DNA of 64,000 nucleotides from Tolypeutes matacus (GCA_026826555.1 JAKSZT010054578.1:1003784-1067783); one strand, 5' to 3'; shown: positions 46,775 through 59,371, numbered from the stretch's first letter. Numbers and translations are program-made. Notes: generated by a model from the sequence alone, not told the origin.

Positions 46775-47727
46775 CTATACTCTCCTCCATGCCTCTCTCT
46801 TCTGTCTTTTTCTTTCAGGTTCTAAGGCTTCTTTTAATATTTCCCACAAAGGTGGGTTCTTTTTTGCAAACTCTCTTAGTTTCTGTTTGTTTGTGAATAT
46901 TTTATACTCACCTTCATATTTGAAGGACAGTTTTGCTAGATAAAGAATGCTCGGCTGGCAGTTTTTCTCTTTCAGTTTCCAAATTGTATCATACCACTGT
47001 CTTCTCGCCTCCATGGTTTCTGAAGAGAAATCTGTACTAAGTCTTACTGGACATCCCTTGTATGTGATCGTTTGCTTCTTTCTTGCTGCTCTGAGAATTT
47101 TCTCTTTATCTTTGACATTTGACATTCTGAGTAGCATGTGTCTTGGCGTAGGTCTATTTGGATTTATTCTGATTGGGGTATGGCGTGCTTCTTGGACATG
47201 TAAGTTCATTTATTTCATGAGAGTTGGGAATTTTTCAGCTATTATTTCCTCAAATACTCTTTCTGCCCCTTTTCCTTTCTCTTCCCCTTCTGGAACTCCC
47301 ATGACACGTATGTTGTTGCGTTTTGTGTTGTCATTGAACTCTCTGAGCCCCTGCTCAATTTTTTCCATTCTTTTCTCTCTTCAATTTTAGCTGTTCTGTC
47401 TTCGGTATCACTTATTCTTTCTTCTATCATTTTGAGCCTGCTGTTGTATGCCTCAAATGTGTTTTTGACTTCACCTATTGTGTCTTTCATTCCCATGAAC
47501 TCCGTTACTTTTCTCTTCAGGATTTCAAATGTCTTCTTGATGTCATTTATCTCTTTAACTATATTGTCTTTCATCTCATTAATTTGATTTTGGAAATTTG
47601 TGCTCATCTCTCTGATTAGTTCTCTCAAATTTTGCATCTCTTCTGGGTCTTTGATGTATTCCTTTTCTTGGGCCATGTCTTCTATTTTCTTGGTGTGGCT
47701 CGTGATTTTTTGCTGCTGTTTAGGCAT
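46775..47727 (-). pseudogene. L1 ORF1 remnant (copy B)
   Basis: Minus-strand pieces: 47727-47242 is a lysine/glutamate-rich coiled coil (NFQNQINEMKDNIVKEINDI), and 47209-46775 is the RNA-binding core (LLRMSNVKDKEKILRAAR, then CPVRLSTDFSSETMEARRQW). A frame break near 47210-47250 separates them. Confidence 0.85.
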
Positions 47728-47858
47728 CTGGTTAGGATGTAGTTTACTCAGATGCTCAATATCTTTCTCTTTTATAGGGATTTAGTGGCAGAAGGTTGGG
47801 AGTTACCACAGCTCTTTGATTTTTGGCTCAACCTTGATTGTTAGAATTGTCCTGCTGG

Positions 47859-48410
47859 GGAAGCAGCTGTGGCTCAATTGGTTGGGCTCCTGTTTACCAT
47901 ATAGGAGGCCCCGGGTTTGATTCCCGGGGCCTCCTGGTGAAGGCAAGCTGGCCCATGCGGCACGGTGAGCCGACGCAGCAAGATGACTCAACAAAGGGAG
48001 ACAAGCAGACACAGAAAAACACAAAAGCAAATGGACAGAGCAAGCACAAGCAGCAAGGCGGGAATACCTGGCCCACGTGGAGTGCTGGCCTGTGCAGGAG
48101 TGCTGGCCTGCATGGAGACCTGGCACAGCAAGATAATGCAACAGAAAGAGACACAGAGGAGAGACAAAAAGAGATGCAGCAGACCAGGGAGCTGGGGTGG
48201 CACAAGAGATTGAGCGCCTCTCTCCCACACCAGAAGGTCCCAGGATCGGTTCCTGGTGCCACTTAAAAGACAAGACAAGCAGACACAGAAGAACACACAG
48301 CAACTGGACACAGAGAGCAGACAGTGAGCGCAACACAATGAGGGGGTGGTGGCGTGTGGAATAAATAAATAAATCTTTAAAAAAAATTAAAATAAAAAAA
48401 AAAAAAGAAC
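47859..48410 (+). mobile_element. Composite (dimeric) tRNA-derived SINE
   Basis: Longest SINE here, about 550 bp. Left head GGAAGCAGCTGTGGCTCAAT, a long linker with GGCCCACGTGGAGTGCTGGC units, and a right unit GGTGGCACAAGAGATTGAGC with a GGATCGGTTCC box. The 16-bp duplication AGAATTGTCCTGCTGG lies at 47843-47858 and 48411-48426. Confidence 0.9.
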
Positions 48411-48752
48411 AGAATTGTCCTGCTGGTTGCTCAAAACTGGGCACCGGACCAGTAATTGGTTGTAGAGTCACTTCCTAAGGCCTTGGGCAGGGAGGCTATA
48501 GAGGCCAAGAAAAGCCTCTCCTATTTAGTTTTCTTATGTGCACTTCCTTGGTCTGCCAGGAGATGGCGCTTGTTGGCAGCTCTCAATTCAGTGTCTGGTC
48601 AGAGCGTATTTGTTGTGACACAGACTAGATCAATGTGGTAGAGCTTCCTGTCTGGGGGCTAGGAGCCCTGTGATTCAAACTTTCTGAGACAGTTCTCCAG
48701 ACTTCTCTCGTAGCGCCCTTTTCCCAGCTAGGAAATATTTCCACTCCCTTCT

Positions 48753-49134
48753 GAGTCCTCAACAATCAGTCCCTGTTAGTAGAGGAGGAGATTGGGAGGT
48801 TTGTATATCTTTAGCCCCTTGCAGGCTCCAAGGCAAACAATGGCGCAGCCCCACCCAGCCTGGAAGGGCTCTCGGGACAGGGCAGACCAAACCTGGGAAT
48901 CCAAAGCAGGGTCAACCCCAGGCTCTCTCTCCCCTCTCCTGTGGAGTCCTCAACAATTAGTCCAGGCTAGAAGAGAGGGAGGTTGCGAGGGTCGGATTTC
49001 TCCTGTCCTTCGCAGGCTCCCAGGGCAAACCGCCGTGTGGAAGGGTCCGTGGGGCTCTGCAGCCCAAATTTGCGGGTCAGAACCTGAGTCAGCCTTAGGC
49101 TGTGTCCCTCTCTCTCCCCTTTCCTGGGGTAGTA
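48753..49134 (-). repeat. L1 copy B 5' region: two tandem units of about 191 bp
   Basis: GAGTCCTCAACAATYAGTCC begins both units (48753 and 48944). CGCAGGCTCC/TGCAGGCTCC, GGCAAAC and a CTCTCTC..CCC block follow in the same order. A partial unit may precede. Confidence 0.7.
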
Positions 49135-50041
49135 GGTCCCTGGAGCCCCTTTTGTCTGTAGTTGCAGGCCCAGAGGCCTGAGAATTCTGGAGTCTTTAGA
49201 GTGGGGGAGGGTGCCGGCAGCAGCAGCTGCTGCTGGTTCCAACTCAGGGTTCTGTCGTCACAATCTCCCTCTATGTCCCTCTCTCCTCTGGGTGGTGTGC
49301 AGCCTTCACCTGCTGTCCTAAACCCTAGAAGGTCTTTTTGGGGGCTTTTCACCCTGTCCTCTAGCTATTTTTCTGGAGAAGAGATTCCCGTGTCTTACTA
49401 GTCTGCTGTCTTCCCAGAAGTCTCCTCCTGTCCTGGTTTTCTATGGCTGCAAGTAAGCACCCCACAACTTAGAGGCTTCCACAGCAGGGCTTTGTTTTGG
49501 TTTTGTTTCCTTCTTTCTTGCGATTTTGAATTTTGACTGGGCTCTGCAGGGCGGTTCTTGCCGCTAAATTCCCCATGACTGCGGACATGGGGGCCAGGCT
49601 GGAGTCACCGGAGGGTTCCCTCCCTCCCAGGCCTGGTGCCAGCTGGAATGGCTGGCTCTCCAGGGGCTGAGCAGCATTTCTCTCTCTCTGCAGGCTGCCT
49701 GCGCCTGCCGGAACTTCCCGGCACTTCTTTCATGGCACCTGACTTCCCCCAAAGCGAGAATCCGAAAGGCCTGGACAAAAGCTGCAAGGCTTCTTAGACC
49801 CAGCCTAGAAGGACCCAGAGCCATCCTTCCACAGCCTTTCGCCAGACAGGCACTTCCTGGGGCAGGTCAGGTTCAAGGGGAGACAGTCAGAGCCCACTCG
49901 GCATGGGAAGAGTGGCAAAGAACTTGCAGCCTCTTTAGTCCACCACAGAGGTCACGCGTTTCGGCTTTACTAAACAGCACCGGACTAGTTTCCAACTTGT
50001 GGCACTAATTTACACTCTGTAATAATAGTCAGACCCCATTT

Positions 50042-50351
50042 AGAAAATTTTTATTTATCCCCCCCCCCGCGGTGTTTTGTGCTTGCTGTGTCCATTCGCT
50101 GTGTGCTCTCTGTGTCTGCTTGTTTTCTCTTCAGGGGAAACCGGAACTGATCCTGGCACCTCCGATGTGGGAGAGAGGGGCTCAATCGGTAGAGCCACCT
50201 CAGCTCCCTGGTTTGTTGTGTCTTAATTGTCTCTTTTTGTTGCATCAGCTCTCTGCACGGGCCAGCTTACCTTCACCAGGAGGCCTGGAATGAACCCCGG
50301 ACTTCGCATAGGGTAAACAGGAGCCCAATGGCTTGAGCTACGTTAGCTTTG
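50042..50351 (-). mobile_element. Composite tRNA-derived SINE (diverged)
   Basis: Reverse orientation; CCCCATTT at 50034-50041 and 50352-50359. Both tRNA-like boxes are recognisable but more diverged than in other copies. Confidence 0.75.
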
Positions 50352-50495
50352 CCCCATTTTTGAGGTTTGACTGCTGAGAGCTTGCGAGCTCCGCCTCTCG
50401 CTCCTCCCCTCTTCCCCGAGGTCTGGACAAGCTGATAAGGTCCTGGGGTTCTTTCTCTTGCACTAGAAGGAAGTTTACTCCACATAAGAGCTGGC

Positions 50496-50524
50496 CACTG
50501 TGTGTGTGTATGTGTGTGTGTGTA
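50496..50524. repeat. (GT)n microsatellite
   Basis: Short run of TG dinucleotides interrupted by TATG. Confidence 0.85.
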
Positions 50525-50919
50525 GCCCTTTCTCCAGCATCACCCTAACCACAACCAAAGCCCCTTCTTGCTCTCTCAAGCCATTTTCAGACCTCCATGG
50601 GCGCCTACCGGCACCCTCCAGAAAGCTTCATGTTCCTCCATGAATCTCTCTCTTCATAAAATTCTCTTCCTGCATGTGGCCTTCTCGGTTTCCACAACTG
50701 AACCAAATTTGGGGTGGAGGTTTGATCCCATTGCCGGGCAACCACAAAACACATTCCCACCTGCAAGGGGTGAATTTCATCTGGCCACACTTGGTCAGTG
50801 GTTGGAATCGGCAGACTTTAAAGTTTTTCCAATCTGATGGCCATACACCGGCTCTCAGCGTTTTAGTTTGCGTCTCCAATTTGTTAATCTCACTCACTAG
50901 TCATTTTGTCTAAAACAGA

Positions 50920-52133
50920 TGGGGTCCCATCCCTCCCCTGCTCCCTCTCCAGCCACTCCGGAGACTGAGCTGTTTAACTCTCACTCCCCCAGGCTCCCCC
51001 TCCCCCGCCAGGAAAGCCCTCCCCTCCCAGATTGCTCCGCAGGCTCCCCCCGGGCGGCGCCGAGTGTGAGGGGCGGCCCTGCTGGCCCCCGAGCCTCCGC
51101 CTCCCGGATCTTCTCACCCCGCCACCTGCCCGCTCTAATTCCGCTCCATTCATCCCCTCCCCTCTCCCCCGCGCCGGACACCCGGCAGCCTCTCGAGCTT
51201 CTGGGAGGATATTACTGGCCCTGGGGTGCGGGGCCCTGCGCGCGCCGAGCGGGCCCTGTGTCTGGGACCCGGAGATGCCAAGACCACGGCAGAGAACCGC
51301 GCGCAGGATACGTGGCTGGGGTGGGGGGATGAACAGGGGAGCTGCAGGCCGCGCGCACTGGGGGCGCTCGCGGAGGCGGGCGGGGGTGGGGGAGGCGGAC
51401 CCGGACCCCCGACGAGAAGGGAAGCTTCCCGGAATCTCCGGCTTCCTGGCTCCGGCTCTGGCGCTTCCTTCCCAGCCTGACTGACCGGAGCCCCCTGAGC
51501 GCCTGGTCGGCTCCCAGCCGCGGGAGGCCCGCGGGAGGCTCGCGGGAGGGAAGAGGGGGCTGGGGGCAGGGTCCTGAGAAAGCAGAAGCGAGCCCTGCCC
51601 CGGGGAGTCCCATCCGAGTCGGGATCTGGGAAGAGAAACTTGCCGACGGCGGCTGTGGCAGAAGCCGGGGGCCGGGACTTCTGGGCATCCCTGCGGCCGC
51701 AGGCGCCTCCCCACGCCCCCAGCCCGGCCCCTCGCCCTTTGACGCGCTCGGGGATGGTCGGGTTCCCGGGGTCTGGGGGGCCGCCCTCTGCCCCGCCTCT
51801 TCCCCGTCTGAACATCGGGCCATTTGCCCCGCGCGGAGGACAGGAGGCGCTGCGCGGCGCCGGGGACAGGGCTGGACCCCGCACCCGGAGAGGCCGCCGC
51901 AGTGGACCCGGAGTCCAGATCTCCGTGGGACATCGCGGTGCGCCAGGACCGCGGACACCGCTCCGGTGGGGACCCCAGTACCCCTGCCCAGCCCTCCCAT
52001 CTCGCACTGGGTCTCTCCTCTTCCAGGCCCGCGCCCCTCCTCTGGGCCCTGACCTCCTCCCCGAGTCCCCAGGGCGGCCCCCATCCGTCAGGACCCCTCG
52101 GAGCCCCGTGAGCTGCCCGGCCTGGAGAGGGTG
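50920..52133 (+). promoter_or_regulatory. MMP25: CpG island / MMP25 promoter region
   Basis: About 1.2 kb of dense CpG sequence leads directly into the MMP25 start codon. No TATA box is evident near the ATG. Long frames on both strands here are compositional artefacts. Confidence 0.65.
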
Positions 52134-55100
52134 ATGCGGCCGCTCGGGCTCCGGCTCCTGGCGCTGCTGCTCCTGCTGCTGCCGCCGCCCGCGCGTGCCC
52201 CCGAGCCGGCGGCGCAGGACGTGAGCCTGGGCGTGGTGAGTTCGGGGGTCCGCGGGCTCCTGGGATCGCGGGAAGGCGGGCACGGGCTGAGTCCGGTCGC
52301 TTTGCCCCGTGCTCTCCCGCCGCCTAGGACTGGCTGACCCGCTACGGCTACCTGCCGCCTCCCGACCCCGCCCAGGCCCAGCTGCAGAGCCCTGCGCGGC
52401 TGCGGGATGCTGTCAAGGTCATGCAGCGGTTTGCCGGGCTGCCCGAGACGGGCCTCCTGGGTAGGTCGCCGTCGTCCCCCGCCAACCCGGCCCGGTGCCC
52501 TGGGGCTTTGACCCCACGCCGGCACCCGAGTCCCCCGGAGCTCTGAAAATGTTGATTTCAGGCTCCAACCCCGGAGGGTCCCAGGCCTTCCTTTTTCAAT
52601 AACTATTCATTGGGGTCCTCTTAGATATGGGGCCTTCAGGCTCTGCTGAGACCAGAGTGAATGAGGCAGAGAAGACCCCTGCCCTGGGGGAGCTGGCATT
52701 CTACAGGGGCGAGGGTCACAAATCGCACACATAAATGTGCCAGATCATTTCAGACACAGGCGAGGGTTTTGAAGAAAATAAAATGCAAATGGTATTGCAG
52801 AGTTGAGGCTGGCCAGGGCAAACCCCTCTGAGAGGTGTCATGTGAGCAGACATCACAAAAAGGAGGCCCCAGCCACGGGCAGTGGAGGAGCAGAGTGTCC
52901 CAGGCAAGTGTGTGCAAAGGCCCTGAGGTGCCTGGAGCAAAAGGAAGAATGAGGAGTTTGGCAGGGCCTGGCTGGTTGGGTTTGATTGCCAGTGTGGTAA
53001 GAAAGCATGGGAGGGTCTTGAGGCAGGAAGCCCCGTGACCTCTGGCTCTGGCGGAGAGGGTTCCTGGGGAGCTGCGAGGCCAGGTGCCCAGGCCAGGGGC
53101 AGCTGCAGTGTCTGGGCAGGGGGTGATACTGGCCTGGGCTAGGGGTAGGGCTTGGGGTGAGAAGTGTTTGAATTCAGGGTGGTAGAATTTTGGAGGCAGA
53201 ACTGAGGGGTGTGGCTCTTGGGTTAAAGGGAAAGGGAGAGAGAAAGCAAGGGCTCCTTGCTAGCTGCCAGTGAGGGGAGGGCCTTTTCTGTTTAGTCCAC
53301 TCTTGAGAACAGCCTAGAACACTGCAGCATCTGGTGTGTTCTCGGTAAAACGAGAGGAGGGGTCTGAGCTTCATGTGGAGACCAGAAGGCTGCGGAGCCC
53401 CACGGGGGCTTTGGGGTTTATCTGGATATGATGGGAACTTGGCAGTTAGGGTGGGAGGTTCCAGCCTCAAGGAGAGGGGTCCTGGGTTCCTCCTTTCTCC
53501 ATCGTCCTCCCTCCAGGGCTCAGGGAAGGGGCACCCAGATCCTGGCGAGACTGTGCACCACAGGCAGGCAGCGCGGGGCCGGGGCCACTGGGCGGCGGGT
53601 CCGCTTGACCAGCTGGCTCCAGAGTCAGACCACCCGGGTTCAAATCCTGCTGGTGGGACCTCCTTGGTGCCTCGGTGACCCGCAGACAGCACTGGCTGTA
53701 CCGTTATAGGGTAACGGCCGCTAACGGAGCTGCTGCCCGTCCCCCTTCCCGCAGACGCCAGAACGATGGCTGCAATGCGGCAGCCCCGCTGCTCCCTGCC
53801 CGACGTGAGGGGCGTGGCGGGGCTGGTGCGGCGCCGCCGCCGGTACGCTCTGAGTGGCAGCGTGTGGAAGAAGCGCACCCTGACCTGGAGGTGGGTCCCC
53901 CTGCCCGCGCCCGCCCTGGCCTGCCTGCCCGGGCCCCCTAACCCAGCAGCCCCCTCCCCGTCCCCAGGGTCCGCTCCTTCCCGCAGGGCGCAGCGCTGAA
54001 CCCGGAGACAGTGCGCACGCTCATGCACCTCGCGCTGGCCGTCTGGGCCGCCGAGTCGGGCCTCCAGTTCCAGGAGGTGGACGCTCGGAACCCTGCCGAG
54101 CCCGACATCCTCATCGACTTTGCCAGAGCCTACCACCAGGACAGCTACCCCTTTGACGGGCTGGGGGGCACCCTGGCCCACGCCTTCTTTCCCGGGGACC
54201 ATCCCATCTCTGGGGACACTCACTTCGATGATGAAGAGACCTGGACTTTTGGGTCAAAAGGTATAAGCTCCCGCCCCCCTCCCCCTCCGCACTCCCACCA
54301 AGAGGCCCTCTCCCAGGTCTGTCTGTCCTCCAGAATTAGGTTTCAATGACAGTTATTGGTGGAGGCCCATGGTATGCCCAGCTCCCAGCTGGGGCTGAGA
54401 ACTTAGACATGAAAACACACCTCCCATATCTCTGCCAGGCAATGAGTCGGAAGAGTAACCGGTAATTACCACACACGGTGGTAGGAAACTCAACAGGAAG
54501 TCCTGGGGGTTGGGGGGCACTGGGAGAAGGCTCTGGGCCAGAGGAGGCCTCCTGGAAGGGGCAACTCCATCCCACTTTGCCCCATGTGGCGGAGGAGTTT
54601 GACAATGGGGTGGGGAGGGCGGTGGGCAGCCACGCTGGCTGCAGTGGGGAGCAAGAGAGAGGCAGGGAGGCAGGAAGCTGCTGCCCTGCCCAGGTCAGAG
54701 AAGACGGTGGGTCACCCAGCAGGGAGGAGAGAAGCAGACAGATCCGAGGGCAGGTTGGATAAGATGGGCAAGTAGGGGGATCTGATTGGATTCTGGGGGC
54801 CAGGGAGATGGGGTGCTTGGGATGCCATCCTGGTTCTGGATCAGGCCCCTGGAGGCTGGTGGAAATGCAGGTGGGAGGGTGGGAGAAGGAGCAGGTTCTG
54901 GTACGTGTGTGCAGAGCTCGGGGGACGCCTGGCACAGGTGGTACATAGGCAGCTGAGTACCTGGCTCTAGAACAGGAGTTCTGAACCAGGGGTCCATGAG
55001 CTTGAATTTAAATTGAAAAAAAAAACCAAACATTATTCTTGTGGGGATGTGTGGGTGTGATATATCTATTATATAATACACAGTAGAGTGTGGACCTAGT

Positions 55101-58100
55101 AAGGGGTCTGTGGTTTTCACCTGATTGGCAAAGGGGTCCCTGGAACAAAAAGAGTTAAGAACCCCTGCTCTAGAACTTGGTCTCCCCTGTCTTAGGTCAG
55201 ACTCCCCAGAGGCAGAGCTCGAGATGGAGATTCCCGAGCATGTGGCTTCTCTGGGTCTTGCTTTGAGGGGACAGGGAGTTATGAAGCAGGAGGACGGGTG
55301 AGAATGAAGCTAAGCAAAGACAAGGTCACAGCTGGAGAGCAGCGTGACCCCTCAGGGAGCACTGGGGTACAAGGAGCATCTCCCAGGTGGTCCCACCTGG
55401 AGCCAAGGTGGGGCTCTTTGCAGCCTTATGTCAACCTGCCATTGGCTGAGGGCTGCTGGGGGCGGCCAGGGGAGGGGTGTACAGGCCCCACAGAGGGGTC
55501 TGGGTGAGGTTCCAGCAGCACCCCCCACGGTGAGACCCTGTCACGCAGCAGCTGAGAGTGTGGGCTTTGAAGGCAGACTCCAGGTCAGGAGTCTCCCGTG
55601 TAGACTGAGAGCAGAAGGTCACGTGCAGAGCCCGGACGAAGCCCACAGGCAGGGGTGTGCAGTGGTAGAGGGGAAATTGGAGATGAGAAAGAAGAGGCCA
55701 AAAGGTGATCAAAAACAAGAGTGAAGGAGGAAGTGGTTTGTGGTGGCCAAAGCAGGCAGCCAGCAAGTCCAGTAAGCTGCCTGGGCCTGGATTTGGACAT
55801 CGCGGGATGAGGTGACCTCAGCGCCTGCAGGCTCGGTGGGTGGGGGAGACTCCCCACCGCAATGGGGTTAGGCGTGAGACAGCTGAGGAAGTGAAGGCTG
55901 AGTTTAGATGACCCAAGAACTTGGCCATGGAGGGAGGGGAACGATGGTAGGGATGGAGTGAGGAAGCTGGGAACAGGCAGGGTGATGGGCGAGTCAGAGA
56001 AGGAAAGGGGTGGGAGTGGGTGATAGCAGGTGGGTGGGTGGATGGGGCAGGAGGCCAGCAAGGCAGAGTTCTGGCTAGGACAGGGCCAGCATGTGTGGCA
56101 GGAGGCGGAAGTTGCAGGTTACATGGGATGGCCTAGGCTGATGAAATAGAAACCACATTCATCAGCATTTGTTGTCTGAGAGTGTGTGTATGGGGGGAGG
56201 TGGCTTGTGGGGGTGGGCCTGGAATCGAGGCCCAGGGGCTATCTGGGGGGGGGGGGGCGGTTCAGGCAAGGACGAGGAGAGGTGCTGAGGTCCCGTGGGC
56301 TGCCTACCGGGGATCTCCTGCAGTTGTGTCATTTCCTCCAGGCTGTGCCTGAGAGGGGACAGGAAGGGTGCATGTCCTGGAAGTCCAGCTGAGGTTTCTG
56401 GGCAGCGTGACTGAGGGAGGGGGTTCTGAACAGAGCCACCATGCAGTTGACGTGAGGCAGGGAAGGTGGGGGGACAGTGCAGCGACCTGATTTGCCGAGT
56501 TTCCCCAGCAAAGGTTTTCAGAGCAATAAGAAAACTTATATTCAACACAGAGAAGCACGGAGAGACCCGTTTTGGAGGAGGACACCTGAAGACACTGCAG
56601 ACAGGCAGGGCAGGGTGGCCAGCTCTGCCACTTAGCTTGACCTCTCCGTGCCTCAGTTTCCTCATCTGTAAAATAGGAATAACAAGAGGGAAGTCTCACG
56701 AGAATTACATGAGGATGCGAGCCGGCTGCTCTTACCATGACTTCTTCGGGTTTTCTTGTTCTTAGCTCTCATCTCACAGCCGCTGGGAGGTGAGGGAAAC
56801 ACACTTGTCAGTTCATTTCCCTTCATCTCACTTTCCATACTACTAACCTGGTTAGAGAGTGCCATTAAGTGGACAAGTAGACGATCTCTGGGGAAATCTG
56901 TGTGTCCCTGGGGGGCAGCCTGGCGCTGGCGCTGTCTCGGCCTCTTCCGGCTAATCACCCGTGGGAGCAGGAGCCGGCAGGAGGCTTGTGGGATCGGTGA
57001 GGGGCTGGGGTTCGGCCAAGGCTGGAGCTGAGGCAGCTGGGTCCCAGGGGAAGAAGCCGCTGGGCTGGACAGGCTGCGCCAGGGCCCGGAGGCTGTGGTC
57101 GTGGCTGCCACAGTTCCAGAGGGAAGAGGATGACTGTGGGGGTGGAGCAGCGAGGAAGGCGGTGTAACACTGTAGCGGGGATGTGGGACGGTCTGGGGCG
57201 CCAAACCTCCCCAGCAGATGGGAGTGGAAAGCGTGGGGGGCCGTAGGGGGTGGTCTGTCCCTAGATGAGCTGGGAAGAGGGGTTGCTCCAAGGCTGGGGC
57301 TTCCCCCTTCTCCCCGTTCCTGCTTCCCCCCCACAATGTTTCTAGATCCGTGGGGTCCTCCCTTCCTGGGTGGGGGAGAAGCTACATCTGGGTAAGGTCA
57401 CCCCTTCCTCCTTCTGGACCCATCTTCAGCCTGTACCCCAGTGCCCAGCACGGCCGAGTAGGCTGAACTCAGAAAACATGGATCGAGTGAGGGAAGATGT
57501 GAAAGATGAACTGGCTCAGGGGAGGGTCCGGGCAGAGGAGGTTTTGGCCACGCCTGGGGGTCTCCTGGCTGTTCCCGCAGCCCCCCTCCCAGGGCCTCCC
57601 TCCGCCACCCTCTCCAGGTGTGTGGACAGCCACACCTCCAGCCCTCTCCCCACTCCCCAGGCGGCGAAGGGACCGACCTGTTTGCCGTGGCCGTTCACGA
57701 GTTCGGCCACGCCCTGGGCCTGGGCCACTCCTCGGCTCCCGACTCCATCATGAGGCCCTTCTACCAGGGCCCGGTGGGCGACCCCACCAAGTACCGCCTG
57801 CCCCTGGATGACCGCGAGGGCCTGCAGCAGCTCTACGGTAGAGGGGCAGCGAGCAGGGGAGGGCTGGCCAGAACCAGCCGGGGGGCTCACCAGCAGGGCC
57901 AGGGGAGCCCACGCCTCTTTGACTCTCCCTGCAGGAAAAGCACCCCAAACCCCATATGAAAATCCCACCAGGAAGCCTCTGGCTCCACCTCCCCAGCCCC
58001 CAGCCCTGCCCCCGGACAGGTGAGCTTCCAACCAGCTGCATAACCTCTGGCTACTCCCAAACCTCAGGTGGTGGTGGGGGGGACATGAAATGAGAAGCTT

Positions 58101-59371
58101 CCCATCCCTTCTCTGTTCACCTCTCCTTGCCCTCAGCCCCTCATCCCCTGTCCCTGATCGATGTGAGGGCAACTTCGATGCCATCGCCAACATCCGTGGA
58201 GAAACCTTTTTCTTCAAAGGTGAGTCCCTTTGGGTCTCACTTGACCCCAGGTGGTGGGCTTCTTCCGGACTTGGTGATGTCCCTGGAGGAGGGACTTGGG
58301 TGCTAAGACCAGAACAGACTAATCACCCCCTCCCCTGCACACTGACCTTCTGGGTGGATGCCCTGGGGGAGGGGAGACCCAGCACTGCCACCTGACTGCC
58401 CCCCAAACCCATGCCCTGGGCAAGGAGACCCCCACTGTTTGATTTGCCCCCACCGCTTGTCTTCCCCTCAGGCCCCTGGTTCTGGCGCCTCCAGCCCTCG
58501 GGACAGCTGGTGTCCCCCCGGCCTGCGCGCCTGCACCGCTTCTGGGAGGGGCTGCCCGCCCAGGTGAGGATGGTGCAGGCCGCCTACGCCAGGCCCCGCG
58601 ACGGCCGCATCCTCCTCTTCAGCGGTGAGTGGGGCCGGGGCGGCCGGGGCTGGGGCAGGGCGGGCAGACCCCCTGATGGCGCGGCCGCCCCCCTCCAGGC
58701 TCCCAGTTCTGGGTGTTCAAGGACCGGCAGCTGGAGGGCGCCCCGCGGCCGCTCACCGAGCTGGGGCTGCCCCCGGGGGAGGAGGTGGACGCGGTGTTCT
58801 CGTGGCCGCTGAACGGGAAGACCTACCTGGTCCGCGGCCACCGGTACTGGCGCTTCGACGAGGCGGCCGCGCGCCCCGACCCCGGCTACCCGCGCGACCT
58901 GGGTCTCTGGGAAGGGGCGCCTCAGGCCCCCGACGACGCCACCGTGGGCAACGCAGGTGCGCAGAGCGCCGGCCCTGGGGGCGGAGTGGGGGCTTCCCGG
59001 GCCCTGGGGGGGGGGGCGTCGGGGGCGCCCTCGGGAGAGACACCGGGTGGCTGGGGGCAGGCCTGCGCCCAGCCCCTGAAGTGGCTCCCCCCCCCCCAGG
59101 GGACACCTACTTCTTCAAGGGCGTCCACTACTGGCGCTTCCCCATGGGCAGCGTCGTGGCCGAGCCGGACTCGCCCCACCCCATGGGGCCCAAGTGGCTG
59201 GACTGCCCCGCCCCCAGCGCTGGCCCTCCCACGCCCCGGCCCCCCAAAGCCCCCCGCCAGCCGGGAGCCTGCGACTGCCAGTGTGAGATCAACACGGCCG
59301 CGGGGCCCCCGCCCTTGCCCCTCCTGCTGCCCCTCCTGCCCCTGCTCGCGGGGATCGCCGCCTCCCGCTGA
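52134..59371 (+). CDS. MMP25: Matrix metalloproteinase-25 (MT6-MMP, leukolysin)
   Basis: GPI-anchored, zinc-dependent membrane metalloproteinase, known from leukocytes. Ten coding exons: 52134-52235, 52328-52460, 53755-53890, 53968-54260, 57661-57837, 57935-58019, 58137-58219, 58472-58624, 58699-58956 and 59100-59371; 563 residues, all in phase. Order: signal peptide 1-21; propeptide with cysteine switch PRCSLPD (C91); furin site RRRRR 104-108; catalytic domain with [11 protein letters not shown] (H234, E235, H238, H244) and Met-turn M252; proline-rich hinge about 283-315; hemopexin domain C318 to C509; stem CDCQC (C531, C533, C535); hydrophobic GPI signal ending AASR. The switch has S-L in place of the common G-V; human MT6-MMP, as I recall it, has the same. 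Confidence 0.97.
52585..53170 (-). repeat. L2 LINE fragment in MMP25 intron 2
   Basis: Reverse-oriented blocks: CCCTGCCCTGGGGGAGCTGG, CATTCTACAGGGG, GTGCAAAGGCCCTGAGGTG and a GGTCTTGAGGCAGGAAG block follow the L2 3' half. Confidence 0.7.
53608..53680 (+). repeat. MIR 5' fragment in MMP25 intron 2
   Basis: GCTCCAGAGTCAGACCACCC and GGGTTCAAATCCTGCT resemble the tRNA-like head of MIR. It is not an intact tRNA. Confidence 0.55.
54261..56600. other. First two-thirds of MMP25 intron 4
   Basis: No exon. Sequence is GC-moderate with old-repeat-like pieces (MIR/L2 type near 54330-54480 and 55540-55610) that I cannot assign firmly, and a G-run at about 56248-56261. Confidence 0.4.
56610..56730 (+). 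repeat. MIR element in MMP25 intron 4
   Basis: CTCTGCCACTTAGCTTGACC and GCCTCAGTTTCCTCATCTGT followed by AAAATAGG are a clear forward MIR core. Confidence 0.85.

Larger units (their letters stand above)
41308..49429 (-). mobile_element. Full-length L1 retrotransposon, copy B, with nested SINEs
   Basis: Reverse-oriented L1 from a 3' UTR/tail at about 41308-41740 to a 5' end with GAAGTCTCC on plus (49415-49423; GGAGACTTCTGGGAAGAC on minus). Insertion-site duplication: GTTCTGGTTTTC at 41296-41307 and GTCCTGGTTTTC at 49430-49441, one mismatch. At least six SINEs and an insertion near 43610-43960 inflate a core of about 6.4 kb. ORF1 and ORF2 are both frameshifted, so it is inactive. Confidence 0.9.

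Noticed and set aside
52131..52133. GTG start three bases before the MMP25 ATG
   Set aside because: The ATG at 52134 gives the family-like signal peptide; non-ATG initiation is not supported.
50974..52283. Minus-strand frames of 319 and 377 codons
   Set aside because: Overlap the MMP25 CpG island and exon 1; composition artefact.
53174..54223. 349-codon minus-strand frame
   Set aside because: Antisense to MMP25 exons 3-4, whose plus-strand reading is conserved.
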